The notes below the pieces were generated by a model. The model did not search any database. It was not told the DNA's origin and saw only the letters and a list, made by a program, of their open reading frames with translations. From the NCBI GenBank assembly GCA_903858475.1, contig CAIOIZ010000096.1, forward strand, positions 1 to 40,419: a DNA stretch of 40,419 nucleotides, read 5' to 3'. Source of the DNA: an uncultured Bacteroidota bacterium (GTDB lineage Bacteria; Bacteroidota; Bacteroidia; Chitinophagales; Chitinophagaceae). A program made the position numbers and the translations under genes. Shown here one piece after another: positions 17,848 to 26,473 of the stretch. Within the stretch, counting starts at the first letter, position 1. Each line of letters starts with the position of its first letter.

Positions 17848-17855
17848 CAAAAATA
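17848..17855 (-). promoter_or_regulatory. Promoter -7 element TATTTTTG that decides the decarboxylase start
   Basis: Minus-strand TATTTTTGC matches TAnnTTTG. It overlaps the upstream TTG start candidate and lies 24 nt before the ATG at 17823. Confidence 0.5.
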
Positions 17856-17877
17856 ATGCAATGAAAATATTTAGCGC

Positions 17878-17912
17878 ATAAAAAAAACCGCCCGGGTAAA
17901 TATGGACGGTTT
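17878..17912 (-). terminator. Intrinsic terminator after rplT
   Basis: Stem AAACCG/CGGTTT (17885-17890 with 17907-17912), extended by two pairs past a mismatch, followed on the minus strand by a T-run. It begins 22 nt after the rplT stop codon. Confidence 0.7.
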
Positions 17913-17933
17913 CAGTTACTTAAACCGATAATA

Positions 17934-18278
17934 TTATTTTACTGAATCAATCAGTTTTTTAAACGTTTCTGGCTCATTCATTGCCAAATCAGCCAATACC
18001 TTACGGTTAAGGTCAATGTTCTTTTCAGCTAATTTGTGAATGAATTGACTATAATTTAGACCTTCTGCTCTTACTGCAGCGTTGATACGTGCAATCCATA
18101 GACGGCGATAATCTCTTTTCTTTACTTTGCGTCCAACGTAGCTATACGTTAAACCTTTTTCCATTACGTTTTTGGCAACGGTGTATACATTTTTACGCTT
18201 ACCATAATAACCTTTGGCAGCTTTTAATATTCTTTTGCGGCGGGCCCTGCTGGCTACTGCATTTACTGAACGTGGCAT
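17934..18278 (-). CDS. rplT: 50S ribosomal protein L20
   Basis: The 114-residue protein has the full L20 signature, [20 protein letters not shown] followed by [15 protein letters not shown] and the [20 protein letters not shown] block. It binds 23S rRNA early in large-subunit assembly and, in other bacteria, also represses its own operon. It lies 69 nt after rpmI in the classic rpmI-rplT pair, with a terminator downstream. The start at 18278 gives the standard N-terminus. Confidence 0.98.
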   Translation of the reverse strand: MPRSVNAVASRARRKRILKAAKGYYGKRKNVYTVAKNVMEKGLTYSYVGRKVKKRDYRRLWIARINAAVRAEGLNYSQFIHKLAEKNIDLNRKVLADLAMNEPETFKKLIDSVK

Positions 18279-18347
18279 ATCTTAATTAGTTTGAAGTTTA
18301 AATTGATGTTTACAATATCGCTGTTGCTCGCAACAGCTTTGAATGGC

Positions 18348-18545
18348 TTATTTCATTCCTAAAAGGCGCTTAACAAAGTGCAAATTAGAATCAGCCACAA
18401 CACCATCCATACGCATATTACGCTTGCGCTTGGTACTTTTTTTGGTAAGAATGTGACGTTTAAAAGCTTTTTGGAAAGTGATTTTACCGGACCCGGTAAC
18501 TTTAAAGCGCTTCTTGGCGCTGCTGTTGGTTTTAACCTTTGGCAT
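18348..18545 (-). CDS. rpmI: 50S ribosomal protein L35
   Basis: The 65-residue basic protein begins [20 protein letters not shown] and has the usual [15 protein letters not shown] centre. It is a late-binding large-subunit protein, partner gene of rplT. Unlike the usual infC-rpmI-rplT arrangement it is separated from infC by a terminator and a pseudouridine synthase gene, and it has its own promoter element (18651-18658) with a leader of about 100 nt. Confidence 0.97.
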   Translation of the reverse strand: MPKVKTNSSAKKRFKVTGSGKITFQKAFKRHILTKKSTKRKRNMRMDGVVADSNLHFVKRLLGMK

Positions 18546-18645
18546 TACATAACTGTTTTGAGTTACTCCCTACTGGCGTTCCGAACATTCAGAAACTTAT
18601 TGAGCCTTGTGGGAAATGTCTGAAAAAGAGTTCATCCCTTTTTCG
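18546..18645 (-). promoter_or_regulatory. rpmI-rplT 5' leader, possible autoregulatory region
   Basis: The inferred transcript leader is about 100 nt, long for this window. It can form a hairpin from AAAAAG and CTTTTT arms near its 5' end. L20 controls this operon through leader RNA in E. coli and Bacillus; whether this leader does so is inference, as no clear L20-binding fold could be shown by eye. Confidence 0.3.
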
Positions 18646-18650
18646 GGCGG

Positions 18651-18658
18651 CAAAGATA
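18651..18658 (-). promoter_or_regulatory. Promoter -7 element TATCTTTG (rpmI-rplT)
   Basis: Minus-strand TATCTTTGC, identical to the element before rpmE2, another ribosomal protein gene. It lies about 105 nt before the rpmI ATG. Confidence 0.6.
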
Positions 18659-18760
18659 GGGAATTCCATGCAAAATTCATAGGTTTTGAGGTTTAGAATA
18701 AGTTTTAGAATAAGGCTTAGCAGTAAAATTATTGATTTACAAGACTTTGCGATTATTTTT

Positions 18761-19498
18761 CTATTCATCCATTCCCCCATCCCCATCTGCGGTTTTACTG
18801 GAGCTAGCCAGCATTTGATTAATGGAACTAATTTCATCTGGGGTAAAATACCGCCATTTGCCTGGTGGTAGTCCTGCCAATCCAATATGCATGATACGAA
18901 TTCTTTTGAGGGAAGTAACATTATACCCCAGCACTTCGCACATGCGCCTGATTTGACGATTAAGACCCTGGGTTAGAATGATTCTGAAGCGGGTATCGGT
19001 TTCCTGTTTTACAAAACATTTATTAGTAACGGTACCGAGTATACGAACACCACTCCGCATACGGTTCACAAAATCGGCGTCAATCGGGTGGTCAACGGTA
19101 ACTATATATTCTTTTTCATGTCCGTTGCCTGCACGCAATATTTTATTTACAATATCACCATCATTGGTTAAAAAGAGCAACCCTTCGCTGCGTTTATCCA
19201 ATCGGCCAATAGGAAAAATGCGGGATTTAAAATTAACAAAATCAATGACATTGGTTTTGTCTTTGAGGTCGGTAGTACAGGTGATTCCCTTGGGTTTGTT
19301 CAATGCCAAGTACACCGTTTGTTTTTTCTTTTTTATAGGTTCGCCATCAACGCGTACCTCATCCCCTTCTTTAACCCGATTGCCTTTAAAAGCATCTTGT
19401 CCGTTAATGGTTACGCGGCATTGTTCAATGTATTTGTCGGCCTCCCGGCGACTGCAAAATCCACTATCGCTGATGTATTTATTGAGACTGATTTCCAT
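18761..19498 (-). CDS. rluF: RsuA/RluF-family 23S rRNA pseudouridine synthase
   Basis: From ATG 19498 this 245-residue protein has an N-terminal S4 RNA-binding domain (~1-60; MEISLNKYISDSGFCSRREA, then YIEQCRVTINGQ) and a pseudouridine synthase domain. The catalytic Asp is in GRLDKRSEGLLFLTNDGD, and the family motifs YLALNKPKGITCTT and GLNRQIRRMCEVLGY are present. The closest named relative is RluF (U2604 of 23S rRNA); RluF versus RluB/E/RsuA cannot be settled by eye. The frame extends upstream to 19564, but the S4 domain starts at 19498, and the extension would run into the infC terminator. It lies between infC and rpmI, an unusual position for this gene in the common infC-rpmI-rplT order. 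Confidence 0.85.
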   Translation of the reverse strand: MEISLNKYISDSGFCSRREADKYIEQCRVTINGQDAFKGNRVKEGDEVRVDGEPIKKKKQTVYLALNKPKGITCTTDLKDKTNVIDFVNFKSRIFPIGRLDKRSEGLLFLTNDGDIVNKILRAGNGHEKEYIVTVDHPIDADFVNRMRSGVRILGTVTNKCFVKQETDTRFRIILTQGLNRQIRRMCEVLGYNVTSLKRIRIMHIGLAGLPPGKWRYFTPDEISSINQMLASSSKTADGDGGMDE

Positions 19499-19544
19499 TG
19501 GGGTAAAATTAATTAAAGCAATTGGTAGGACGATCAAATCATTA

Positions 19545-19578
19545 ATAAAAAAAGCGGAAGCCAATCTAGACTTCCGCT
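19545..19578 (-). terminator. Intrinsic terminator after infC
   Basis: An 8-bp stem (AGCGGAAG 19553-19560 with CTTCCGCT 19571-19578) and 10-nt loop is followed on the minus strand by a run of seven T. It lies 22 nt past the infC stop and separates thrS-infC from rluF-rpmI-rplT. Confidence 0.8.
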
Positions 19579-19599
19579 CATACTATTTTCAGTAAAAAA

Positions 19600-20250
19600 T
19601 TATGCTCCTTCTTCACTAGCAGTGGTACCTGCCGCGGGTTTATCTTCTTTGATGAGTTTACCTAATTCAGAAGTACGACGCTTGGTTTGCGGCTTGGGGG
19701 CAAACATGACCAGCATTCTTTTGCCTTCCATTTTAGGCATCCCTTCTAAAGCGCCCACATCTTTCAATCGATCGGCAAATTTTAATAGCAACAATTCACC
19801 ACGTTCTTTGAACATAATAGCACGTCCTTTGAACTGTACATGCGCTTTTACTTTATCGCCTTCCAATAGAAATTTTTCGGCATGTTTCACCTTGAATTCG
19901 AAATCATGATCATCCGTATTCGGCGTAAACCTGATTTCCTTTACTTCACTGGTTTTGCTTTTAGCTTTCTGCTCTTTCTTCTTTTTCTTTTCCTCGTATA
20001 AAAATTTATTGTAATCAATAATCTTACATACAGGGGGCTGGGCACCCGGCGAAATCTCTACTAGGTCCAGTTCTTGATCCTGTGCAATTTTAAGTGCTTG
20101 TGGGGTGGGAAAAATACCAGGCTCTATATTTTCACCTACTAAGCGAACTTCCGGCACTCTAATCATGTGGTTGGTGCGGTGTTCCTGTTGTTGTTCTTTT
20201 CTAAAGCGTGGGTTAAATGCCCCTCTGGGGGGTCTGGGTGGAAATGCCAT
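19600..20250 (-). CDS. infC: Translation initiation factor IF-3
   Basis: The 216-residue protein has the IF3-N domain ([20 protein letters not shown]), the Lys-rich linker (~90-105) and the IF3-C domain ([20 protein letters not shown] through [14 protein letters not shown]). IF-3 keeps 30S subunits free and checks the initiator tRNA and start codon. It has a ~28-residue basic N-terminal extension before the core and an acidic/alanine C-terminal tail. The start is ATG, not the rare AUU that allows autoregulation in E. coli. The gene lies 53 nt downstream of thrS, likely co-transcribed, and is followed by a strong terminator. Confidence 0.97.
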   Translation of the reverse strand: MAFPPRPPRGAFNPRFRKEQQQEHRTNHMIRVPEVRLVGENIEPGIFPTPQALKIAQDQELDLVEISPGAQPPVCKIIDYNKFLYEEKKKKKEQKAKSKTSEVKEIRFTPNTDDHDFEFKVKHAEKFLLEGDKVKAHVQFKGRAIMFKERGELLLLKFADRLKDVGALEGMPKMEGKRMLVMFAPKPQTKRRTSELGKLIKEDKPAAGTTASEEGA

Positions 20251-20303
20251 TTACAAATTTTAGTTTACAATGTTGTTTTATATTCTTTAGTATTTAAAGA
20301 CGT

Positions 20304-22238
20304 TTATGATTCTCTTCTTTCTACAATTTCAGCTTTTAATGCCAATATAAATTCTTCTACGGGAATGGCTCCTAAATCGCCTTTGCCTTGTCTGCGAACA
20401 GCTGCCTTGCCTTCATTCATTTCTTTCTCCCCTATTACCAGCATATAGGGCACTCTTGCTACTTCGGTATCCCTGATTTTCTTGCCAATTTTTTCATTGC
20501 GATCGTCAATCTCCACACGAATATCTGCATTTTTAAGAGATTTCAAAATTGTATTTGCATAATCCATGAACTTATCGCTAATGGGCAATATTTTTACTTG
20601 CAACGGAGCCAACCAAGCAGGGAACTTTCCAGCATAGTGTTCTAGTAGAAATCCAATGAATCTTTCATGTGTTCCTAAAGGTGCCCGGTGTATAATTAAT
20701 GGCACTTCTGGTTGGTTATCTTTATTGGTAAAAGACAATTTAAATTTTAGTCCAGAATTAAAATCTACCTGATTAGTAGCCAGGGTAAATTCACGCCCGA
20801 TGGCTGACCAAATTTGCACATCAATCTTTGGACCATAGAAAGCCGCTTCGTCTTGTACCTCGACAAATGGCGTGTTGGTATCAATTAATACCTTGCGTAC
20901 CATTTCTTCAGTTTCCTTCCACAATTCGGGTTCGTTTACATATTTCTTTCCCAACTTTTCGGGATTGTGTAAACTTAACCGCATTACGTATTTATCTACT
21001 CCAAATATTTTAAAATACTTAATGTACATATCATTCACCGCCTTAAATTCCTGAAAGAATTGTTCGCGATTGCAATAGATATGTGCATCATTCATATGCA
21101 GGCAACGCACCCGCATTAAGCCAAATAATTCCCCACTTTGCTCGTACCGGTAGCAGGTGCCATATTCAGCTATTCTGTAAGGCAATTCTTTATAACTCTT
21201 GGGCTCAGCATCAAAAATTTTATGGTGATGCGGACAATTCATTGCCTTGAGATAGTATTTTTCGCCATCCATTTCCATGGGAGGAAACATACTATCTGCA
21301 TAATAAGGAAGATGCCCACTGGTGAGGTACAAACTTTCTTTGGCAATGTGTGGAGTTACCACTCTTTTATAGCCCCCAGCGGATTCAGTTTCCTTTGCCA
21401 ATTTTTCCAATTCTTCAATAATAACAGTACCGTTTGGCATCCACAGCGGCAGGCCTTGCCCTACATCATCATCCATGGTATAGATGCCCAGTTCTTTTCC
21501 TAATTTACGATGATCTCTTTTCTTGGCTTCCTCCAACATCAGTAAGTATTCATCCAATTCTTTTTGGTTAGGAAATGTTACTCCATACACGCGGGTCAAT
21601 TGCTTATTTTTTTCATCCCCCTTCCAATAAGCACCTGCAATGCTTGTTAACTTGATTGCCTTAATAAAACCAGTATGGGGAATATGTGGGCCTCGGCATA
21701 AATCAGTAAAACCCCCTTGTGTATATAAAGTAATTTCTCCATCAGTTAGGTTAGTCAACAAATCTAATTTGTATTCATCCCCTTTCTCTTCAAAATATTT
21801 TATTGCTTCCGATTTGCTGATTGGTATGCGTTGGTAAGCACTATTTTGCTTACCCAATTCATTCATTTTTTTCTCCAGCGTAATTAAATCTTCTTCGGTG
21901 AGTTTGCGATCGCCCAGGTCCATATCGTAATAGAATCCTTTATCAATGGCAGGACCTACCCAGAATTTAACTCCCGGGAACATCGATTCCACCGCTTCTG
22001 CCATTAAGTGAGCAGAAGAATGCCAAAAGGTAGCTTTACCATCGGCATCGTCCCAAGTGAGTAATTTGAAATGGGCATCTTCCTTTACAGCGATTGCCAT
22101 GTCACAAACCTGTCCATTGACGGATGCTGCCAACACTTTTCTTGCCAATCCTTCACTAATGGATTTTGCGATATCCAGCGCAGTTGTACCTGCTTCGTAT
22201 TCCCTTACTGCACCATCGGGTAATGTAATCTTTATCAT
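20304..22238 (-). CDS. thrS: Threonine-tRNA ligase
   Basis: The 644-residue enzyme charges tRNA-Thr. Visible in order: TGS domain (~1-62, MIKITLPDGAVREYEAGTT), editing domain with HSSAH near residue 73, class II core with the zinc and active-site segment LKAMNCPHHHKIF, motif 2 (RYEQSGELFGLMRVR), motif 3 (PLIIHRAPLGTHERFIGFL), and the C-terminal anticodon-binding domain. Length is typical for bacterial ThrRS. No T-box leader is visible in the ~28-nt leader. A TAAATTTGC promoter element is at 22273-22280, and infC follows in the same direction. Confidence 0.98.
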   Translation of the reverse strand: MIKITLPDGAVREYEAGTTALDIAKSISEGLARKVLAASVNGQVCDMAIAVKEDAHFKLLTWDDADGKATFWHSSAHLMAEAVESMFPGVKFWVGPAIDKGFYYDMDLGDRKLTEEDLITLEKKMNELGKQNSAYQRIPISKSEAIKYFEEKGDEYKLDLLTNLTDGEITLYTQGGFTDLCRGPHIPHTGFIKAIKLTSIAGAYWKGDEKNKQLTRVYGVTFPNQKELDEYLLMLEEAKKRDHRKLGKELGIYTMDDDVGQGLPLWMPNGTVIIEELEKLAKETESAGGYKRVVTPHIAKESLYLTSGHLPYYADSMFPPMEMDGEKYYLKAMNCPHHHKIFDAEPKSYKELPYRIAEYGTCYRYEQSGELFGLMRVRCLHMNDAHIYCNREQFFQEFKAVNDMYIKYFKIFGVDKYVMRLSLHNPEKLGKKYVNEPELWKETEEMVRKVLIDTNTPFVEVQDEAAFYGPKIDVQIWSAIGREFTLATNQVDFNSGLKFKLSFTNKDNQPEVPLIIHRAPLGTHERFIGFLLEHYAGKFPAWLAPLQVKILPISDKFMDYANTILKSLKNADIRVEIDDRNEKIGKKIRDTEVARVPYMLVIGEKEMNEGKAAVRRQGKGDLGAIPVEEFILALKAEIVERRES

Positions 22239-22272
22239 ATCTTTAATAAGCTTGCCTGCTTTGACAGGACTG

Positions 22273-22280
22273 CAAATTTA
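22273..22280 (-). promoter_or_regulatory. Promoter -7 element TAAATTTG (thrS-infC)
   Basis: Minus-strand TAAATTTGC, a perfect TAnnTTTG match 34 nt before the thrS ATG. The divergent gene at 22364 has the identical octamer on the other strand (22338-22345). Confidence 0.6.
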
Positions 22281-22337
22281 ACGAAGTATTAGTGAAACTG
22301 ACGATTGATTTAAGGACTAATTAATAGAGATTATTTT

Positions 22338-22345
22338 TAAATTTG
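22338..22345 (+). promoter_or_regulatory. Promoter -7 element TAAATTTG (secreted protein)
   Basis: TAAATTTGC matches the consensus. It predicts transcription starting near 22352, which rules out the upstream TTG (22343) and ATG (22349) starts and favours ATG 22364. Confidence 0.55.
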
Positions 22346-22363
22346 CGAATGATTATATCAGTG

Positions 22364-23434
22364 ATGAAAAGAAGCTTATTTATTTTGTTGTTGTTCTTGT
22401 GCGCATTCCATGGGCAAGCTCAAAAAATCAATGGGCAATGGAGGGGATTTTTTGACAGCAATGGGGATATTGGCATTTTGAATGGGGGCAGCACAGAATA
22501 TGTGCTAGAATTAGAAATCAATGGCAATGAAGTAACGGGCAATTCCTATTCCTATTTCAATGGCAGGGCTTTTTATGTGATTTGCAGTCTGAATGGCAGT
22601 TATGATAAAAAGACCAAGAAAATTGTGGTCAATGAAGTAGATAGGATAAAAGGCAGCACACCGCCCGACTGGAGCGATTGTTTGCAAACGCATATTTTGT
22701 ACTATGAAAAACAAGATGGGAAAGAAGTGCTAACAGGCCGATGGAAAACTTCCCCTTACCAGGAAAAATCCAATGGATTGTGTGGCAATGGCAGCACTAC
22801 TTTAAGCAGAAGGGTACTTACTAACACTAATTTCGCCTTTAACAAAGAAAGTCGTACACCGATTAATAAACCCAAAACAGGAATCGTAAAAGCACCTGAT
22901 TTTCGAGATCAAAACAAAGTCAATAACAATCCAGTAATCAATCCGGTTCCTAAGCCAAAATCAGTTACACCCACAGCTCCTCCAGTAGTAAAGAATGATA
23001 GTCAGATAAAGAAAGAACCCAATATCACCAACCCTATTGAAACACCTATTCCCAAAAATGAGCCCAGTAAACTTACCAACAGCCTTTTTGAAAATAGGAA
23101 TACCAATGTATTAAAGACCATTGAAATTGAAAAGGACACACTTACCGTTACGCTGTATGATAATGGTGAAATAGATGGCGATACGGTATCTCTATTTTTC
23201 AATGGTAAATTGATTATGTCGCATAAAAAACTTACCGATCAGCCGCTTAAAATTATCCTCCACATCGATCAAAACAAACAAGTCAATGAACTGATTATGT
23301 ATGCCGAGAACCTGGGAGAGATTCCTCCGAATACAGCATTAATGGTTGTAAATGATGGCGACAACCGTTATGAAGTGCGGATTGCCAGTACTTTAGAGCA
23401 AAGTGGAACCATTCGATTTGTGCATAAATTATAG
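22364..23434 (+). CDS. Secreted two-domain protein of unknown function
   Basis: From ATG 22364 this is a 356-residue protein with a signal peptide (MKRSLFILLLFLCAFHGQAQ). An N-terminal beta-rich domain (~22-145) begins INGQWRGFFDSNGD, resembling lipocalin-like or 'extracellular stress' beta folds. A disordered Pro/Lys/Asn-rich linker spans ~155-240. A C-terminal domain (~245-356) begins near NVLKTIEIEKDTLTVTLYDN and contains GEIDGDTVSLFFNGK, a beta-domain type recurrent in secreted Bacteroidota proteins. No catalytic motif is visible. It is divergent from thrS and followed 66 nt later by a lipoprotein gene. Confidence 0.85.
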   Translation: MKRSLFILLLFLCAFHGQAQKINGQWRGFFDSNGDIGILNGGSTEYVLELEINGNEVTGNSYSYFNGRAFYVICSLNGSYDKKTKKIVVNEVDRIKGSTPPDWSDCLQTHILYYEKQDGKEVLTGRWKTSPYQEKSNGLCGNGSTTLSRRVLTNTNFAFNKESRTPINKPKTGIVKAPDFRDQNKVNNNPVINPVPKPKSVTPTAPPVVKNDSQIKKEPNITNPIETPIPKNEPSKLTNSLFENRNTNVLKTIEIEKDTLTVTLYDNGEIDGDTVSLFFNGKLIMSHKKLTDQPLKIILHIDQNKQVNELIMYAENLGEIPPNTALMVVNDGDNRYEVRIASTLEQSGTIRFVHKL

Positions 23435-23500
23435 CGCCCGAGCCTAGAAATGTACAATAAAAGCGTCTTTTTCGTCGTTATTGAGAAAATCAATATTCGA

Positions 23501-23953
23501 ATGAAGAAGACTTCTACCTTTTTGGTATTGGCGATTAGCCTTGTTTTCCTCAATATTAACACTGGGTGTAAAAAAGAAAGCACTTCCTCCAAACCGAAGG
23601 AAGAGTTGGTATTAGGGCATTGGAATATCAACCGGGTACAATGGAAAGTTTACTATAGTGGAGTTTTTACCAGGGATAGTATTATCAAGCAAGTTTATCT
23701 TCCTGAAAATTATATTGAATTCAATGCTGGTGGTGTATTTAAATACAATTTAAATACATCGATACCTGAAACTGGCACTTATAGTTGGAGCGGCAGCGAT
23801 TCATTGGTTTGTCCTACCAATACAAGAACTCATTACTGGAAAAAATTAACCCTGATTGAGGATGGGTTATTTACTTTCATGAACCTTACTACAAGCCCTG
23901 CTTTTCCGGGTGCTACAATTGAAGAATATTACACTTTAGTAAAGCCAAAATAA
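23501..23953 (+). CDS. Small lipoprotein, lipocalin-like
   Basis: From ATG 23501 this 150-residue protein has a lipoprotein signal ending in a cysteine (LVFLNINTGCKKE), so it should be lipidated by Lgt and anchored in the envelope. The mature part begins with LVLGHWNINRVQWKVYYSG and contains ETGTYSWSGSDSLV, a pattern like the lipocalin-like domains common in Bacteroidota lipoproteins. The open frame starts earlier (23450), but that would put 17 residues before the signal peptide. Ligand unknown. It probably shares a transcript with the preceding secreted protein and ends at a strong terminator. Confidence 0.82.
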   Translation: MKKTSTFLVLAISLVFLNINTGCKKESTSSKPKEELVLGHWNINRVQWKVYYSGVFTRDSIIKQVYLPENYIEFNAGGVFKYNLNTSIPETGTYSWSGSDSLVCPTNTRTHYWKKLTLIEDGLFTFMNLTTSPAFPGATIEEYYTLVKPK

Positions 23954-23991
23954 TTTCTTTAACTAGAAATAGTCCGTACAGTATGTTAAGG

Positions 23992-24022
23992 AAAGCGCCC
24001 CTTCGTTGGGGTGCTTTTTTTT
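23992..24022 (+). terminator. Intrinsic terminator after the lipoprotein gene
   Basis: A 10-bp stem (AAAGCGCCCC with GGGGTGCTTT, one G-T pair) and 6-nt loop is followed by eight T. It lies 38 nt after the stop codon. Confidence 0.85.
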
Positions 24023-24053
24023 ACCCTGCACTGTAATAGTTTGAGCGTATTGA

Positions 24054-26423
24054 TTAAAATTTAAAATTCCAGGTAACGGCAGGAATAATGGGGAAAAGGG
24101 AAACCTGTTTGGCTTGTATTTCCAATGTGCCTTGTAATGGGCTGCCCGTTTGATCAAAGTAAACAAAGTAAGGATTTTGTCTGCTATAGGCATTGTAAAT
24201 ACTAAAGACCCATTCTGTTTTCCACTTACGATGCAAATTTTTCTTGGGCGTAAGAATAGCAGCTAGGTCAAGTCGATGGTAGGAAGGTAGCCGATATTCA
24301 TTAATGCGACTATACTCTTGCGTTAGTATACCACCTACAATATAAAAGCGTTGAGGAAGGGTTGCTGCATTGCCGCTACCATATACAAATGTGCCGGATA
24401 ACTTCCATTTTTTGTTTACCTCATAAATGGCCACAATACTCATGTCAGTTCTTCTATCGTATTTAGCAGGGTATTTTTCGCCGGCATTTAACAAAGGAAA
24501 TTTACGCCATGTCCAGCTTAATGTATAGCCTGCCCATCCGGTTAAACGTCCTTTTGTTTTGTTGATAAAAAATTCTGAGCCGTAACTCCAACCCTTTCCG
24601 AATGCAAAAAAGTTTTCGGTATCCTCTAGCGTATTAGGGGTATATCCTTCTTGATATTCTATTTGATTCTGCATTTGTTTGTAATATAACTCTACAGAAG
24701 TTTCATACATATTATCCTTAAAGTTCTTAAAGAGTCCTGCAGCATAGAGCCAACTTATTTGTGGTTTAACCCGATAGGTACTGGGCACCCATATATCGGT
24801 AGGCAAGGTAGTACCGGCATTGCTCACCAAATGGATGTATTGCAGATTGCGGGTGAGGGAAGCTTTCAAAGAAGTTTCATCATCTAAGGCATATCGTAAA
24901 GTAAGGCGAGGTTCCCATCCGCCGTAGGTTTTAACAGGAGCTCCTTTCTTATATACTGTACTATCCAATTTATTTCCATCAGGATCAGTTGTATAAATTT
25001 TATACGCCCCAATTTGTTGAAACATACTATAACGAATACCTGCATTTATTTTTAATTTATCGCTAATTTCCCAATCGTCCTGAAAGTACAAAGCAGCTTC
25101 GTGGGCAAATTTTGTTTGTGCATTATCAGGTTTGAAAACTACGGAATCCTGCTGACCACTCACTACCGAAGGGGTAAAACGATGATATGTATAGATGCCC
25201 CCAAATTTCACTTTGTGCCCGGTATAAGGATATAAATCAAAGTCTTGTTTAATGCTGATATCACGAATACCCGATGCCAATTTTACTTGAAAATTATTTT
25301 GCGTTGCATTGAAGGTGAAGTTGTAATTGTTGAATACAGCCGTAGTATTACCAAATAATTTCCGATTAAACACATGGTTCCAGCGAAGGGTACCTGTAGC
25401 ATTACCCCAGGGAATATTTACTTTCAAGCTTTGTCTGCCGTTGGCAAAATCAAAAACGTCTCTTCCAAAATAACCACTCAAATACAAACGATCTTTTTCA
25501 GAAAATCGGTAATTGATTTTTGTATTCAAGTCGTAAAAATAATAGCCACTACCATAAAACTGACTCGACTTTTTAATAAATGGTTTGGTCAATGCATCGA
25601 TATATGTTCTACGGGCGCTTACAATAAAAGACGCTTTGTTTTTCTTAATGGGACCTTGAATAGAAAATCGGGAGGCGATTAAGCCAATACCCCCTTCTAC
25701 TTGCATTTTTTGATTGTTTCCCTCTTTCATCGATACATCCAATACACTACTGAGACGACCACCGTATTGTGCCGGCATACCTCCTTTAATGAGCGAAGTG
25801 TTTTTGATTGCGTCGCTATTGAATATGGAAAAGAAACCGAATAAGTGACCTGTATTATAAACAGGTGCATCATCCAATAAAATTAAATTTTGGTCGGGAC
25901 CACCGCCTCTTACATAGATGCCAGCACTTCCTTCTCCAGCATTTCTAACACCTGGCAATAGTTGAATGGTTTTAAGCAAATCTACTTCCCCCATAAAGGC
26001 TGGCACCGCCTTGATTTGATCCATGGGCAAACTAAATCTTCCCATTTGTGCATTTTTTACATTGGCATCTCTTTTTTTAGAGCTAATCACCACTTCTTGC
26101 TGCAGCGCGGAGCGGGGTAATAATTCGAAATTCAAGGGGCTGTTTCCATTTAACTGAATGGGAATTCTTTTGGGGAAATAACCAATATAAGAAACAATTA
26201 ATGTATAGTTGCCTTCCTCTAAGGTGAGCGAATAAAATCCGTATTGATTGCTGCTAATGCCTTTGGTATAACCCGCTACTGCTACAGTGGCTCCAATAAG
26301 CGTTTCCCCGCTTAATGAATCTCTCACATAGCCGCTCAGTGTATATTTCGCAGGCAAGGATGATTGTGCCAACAAAGCACTATTAAAAAAAAGGAATAGA
26401 AATACTACTAAATAAATTTTCAT
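24054..26423 (-). CDS. TonB-dependent receptor with carboxypeptidase-regulatory domain
   Basis: The 789-residue protein starts with a signal peptide (MKIYLVVFLFLFFNSALLAQ), then a carboxypeptidase-regulatory-like domain (~28-115, LSGYVRDSLSGETLIGATVA), a TonB plug (~135-250, DLLKTIQLLPGVRNAGEGSA and YVRGGGPDQNLILLDDAPVY), and a beta-barrel ending in an aromatic residue (VTWNFKF). It should import a ligand across the outer membrane using TonB energy. The frame extends seven codons upstream to a TTG, but the ATG precedes the signal peptide. It lies ~50 nt downstream of a DUF3347 gene in the same direction, so the two are probably one operon; a metal or metal-complex ligand is a guess from that neighbour. 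Confidence 0.9.
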   Translation of the reverse strand: MKIYLVVFLFLFFNSALLAQSSLPAKYTLSGYVRDSLSGETLIGATVAVAGYTKGISSNQYGFYSLTLEEGNYTLIVSYIGYFPKRIPIQLNGNSPLNFELLPRSALQQEVVISSKKRDANVKNAQMGRFSLPMDQIKAVPAFMGEVDLLKTIQLLPGVRNAGEGSAGIYVRGGGPDQNLILLDDAPVYNTGHLFGFFSIFNSDAIKNTSLIKGGMPAQYGGRLSSVLDVSMKEGNNQKMQVEGGIGLIASRFSIQGPIKKNKASFIVSARRTYIDALTKPFIKKSSQFYGSGYYFYDLNTKINYRFSEKDRLYLSGYFGRDVFDFANGRQSLKVNIPWGNATGTLRWNHVFNRKLFGNTTAVFNNYNFTFNATQNNFQVKLASGIRDISIKQDFDLYPYTGHKVKFGGIYTYHRFTPSVVSGQQDSVVFKPDNAQTKFAHEAALYFQDDWEISDKLKINAGIRYSMFQQIGAYKIYTTDPDGNKLDSTVYKKGAPVKTYGGWEPRLTLRYALDDETSLKASLTRNLQYIHLVSNAGTTLPTDIWVPSTYRVKPQISWLYAAGLFKNFKDNMYETSVELYYKQMQNQIEYQEGYTPNTLEDTENFFAFGKGWSYGSEFFINKTKGRLTGWAGYTLSWTWRKFPLLNAGEKYPAKYDRRTDMSIVAIYEVNKKWKLSGTFVYGSGNAATLPQRFYIVGGILTQEYSRINEYRLPSYHRLDLAAILTPKKNLHRKWKTEWVFSIYNAYSRQNPYFVYFDQTGSPLQGTLEIQAKQVSLFPIIPAVTWNFKF

Positions 26424-26473
26424 AACGGGAAATAATAACAACAATGCCTTCTAAATGTTCATAATGACCTTGT

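Noticed and set aside
18589..18921. A 110-residue minus-strand frame overlapping the 3' end of the pseudouridine synthase gene
   Set aside because: It lies in another frame of the rluF-like gene and the rpmI leader, and shows no recognisable domain.
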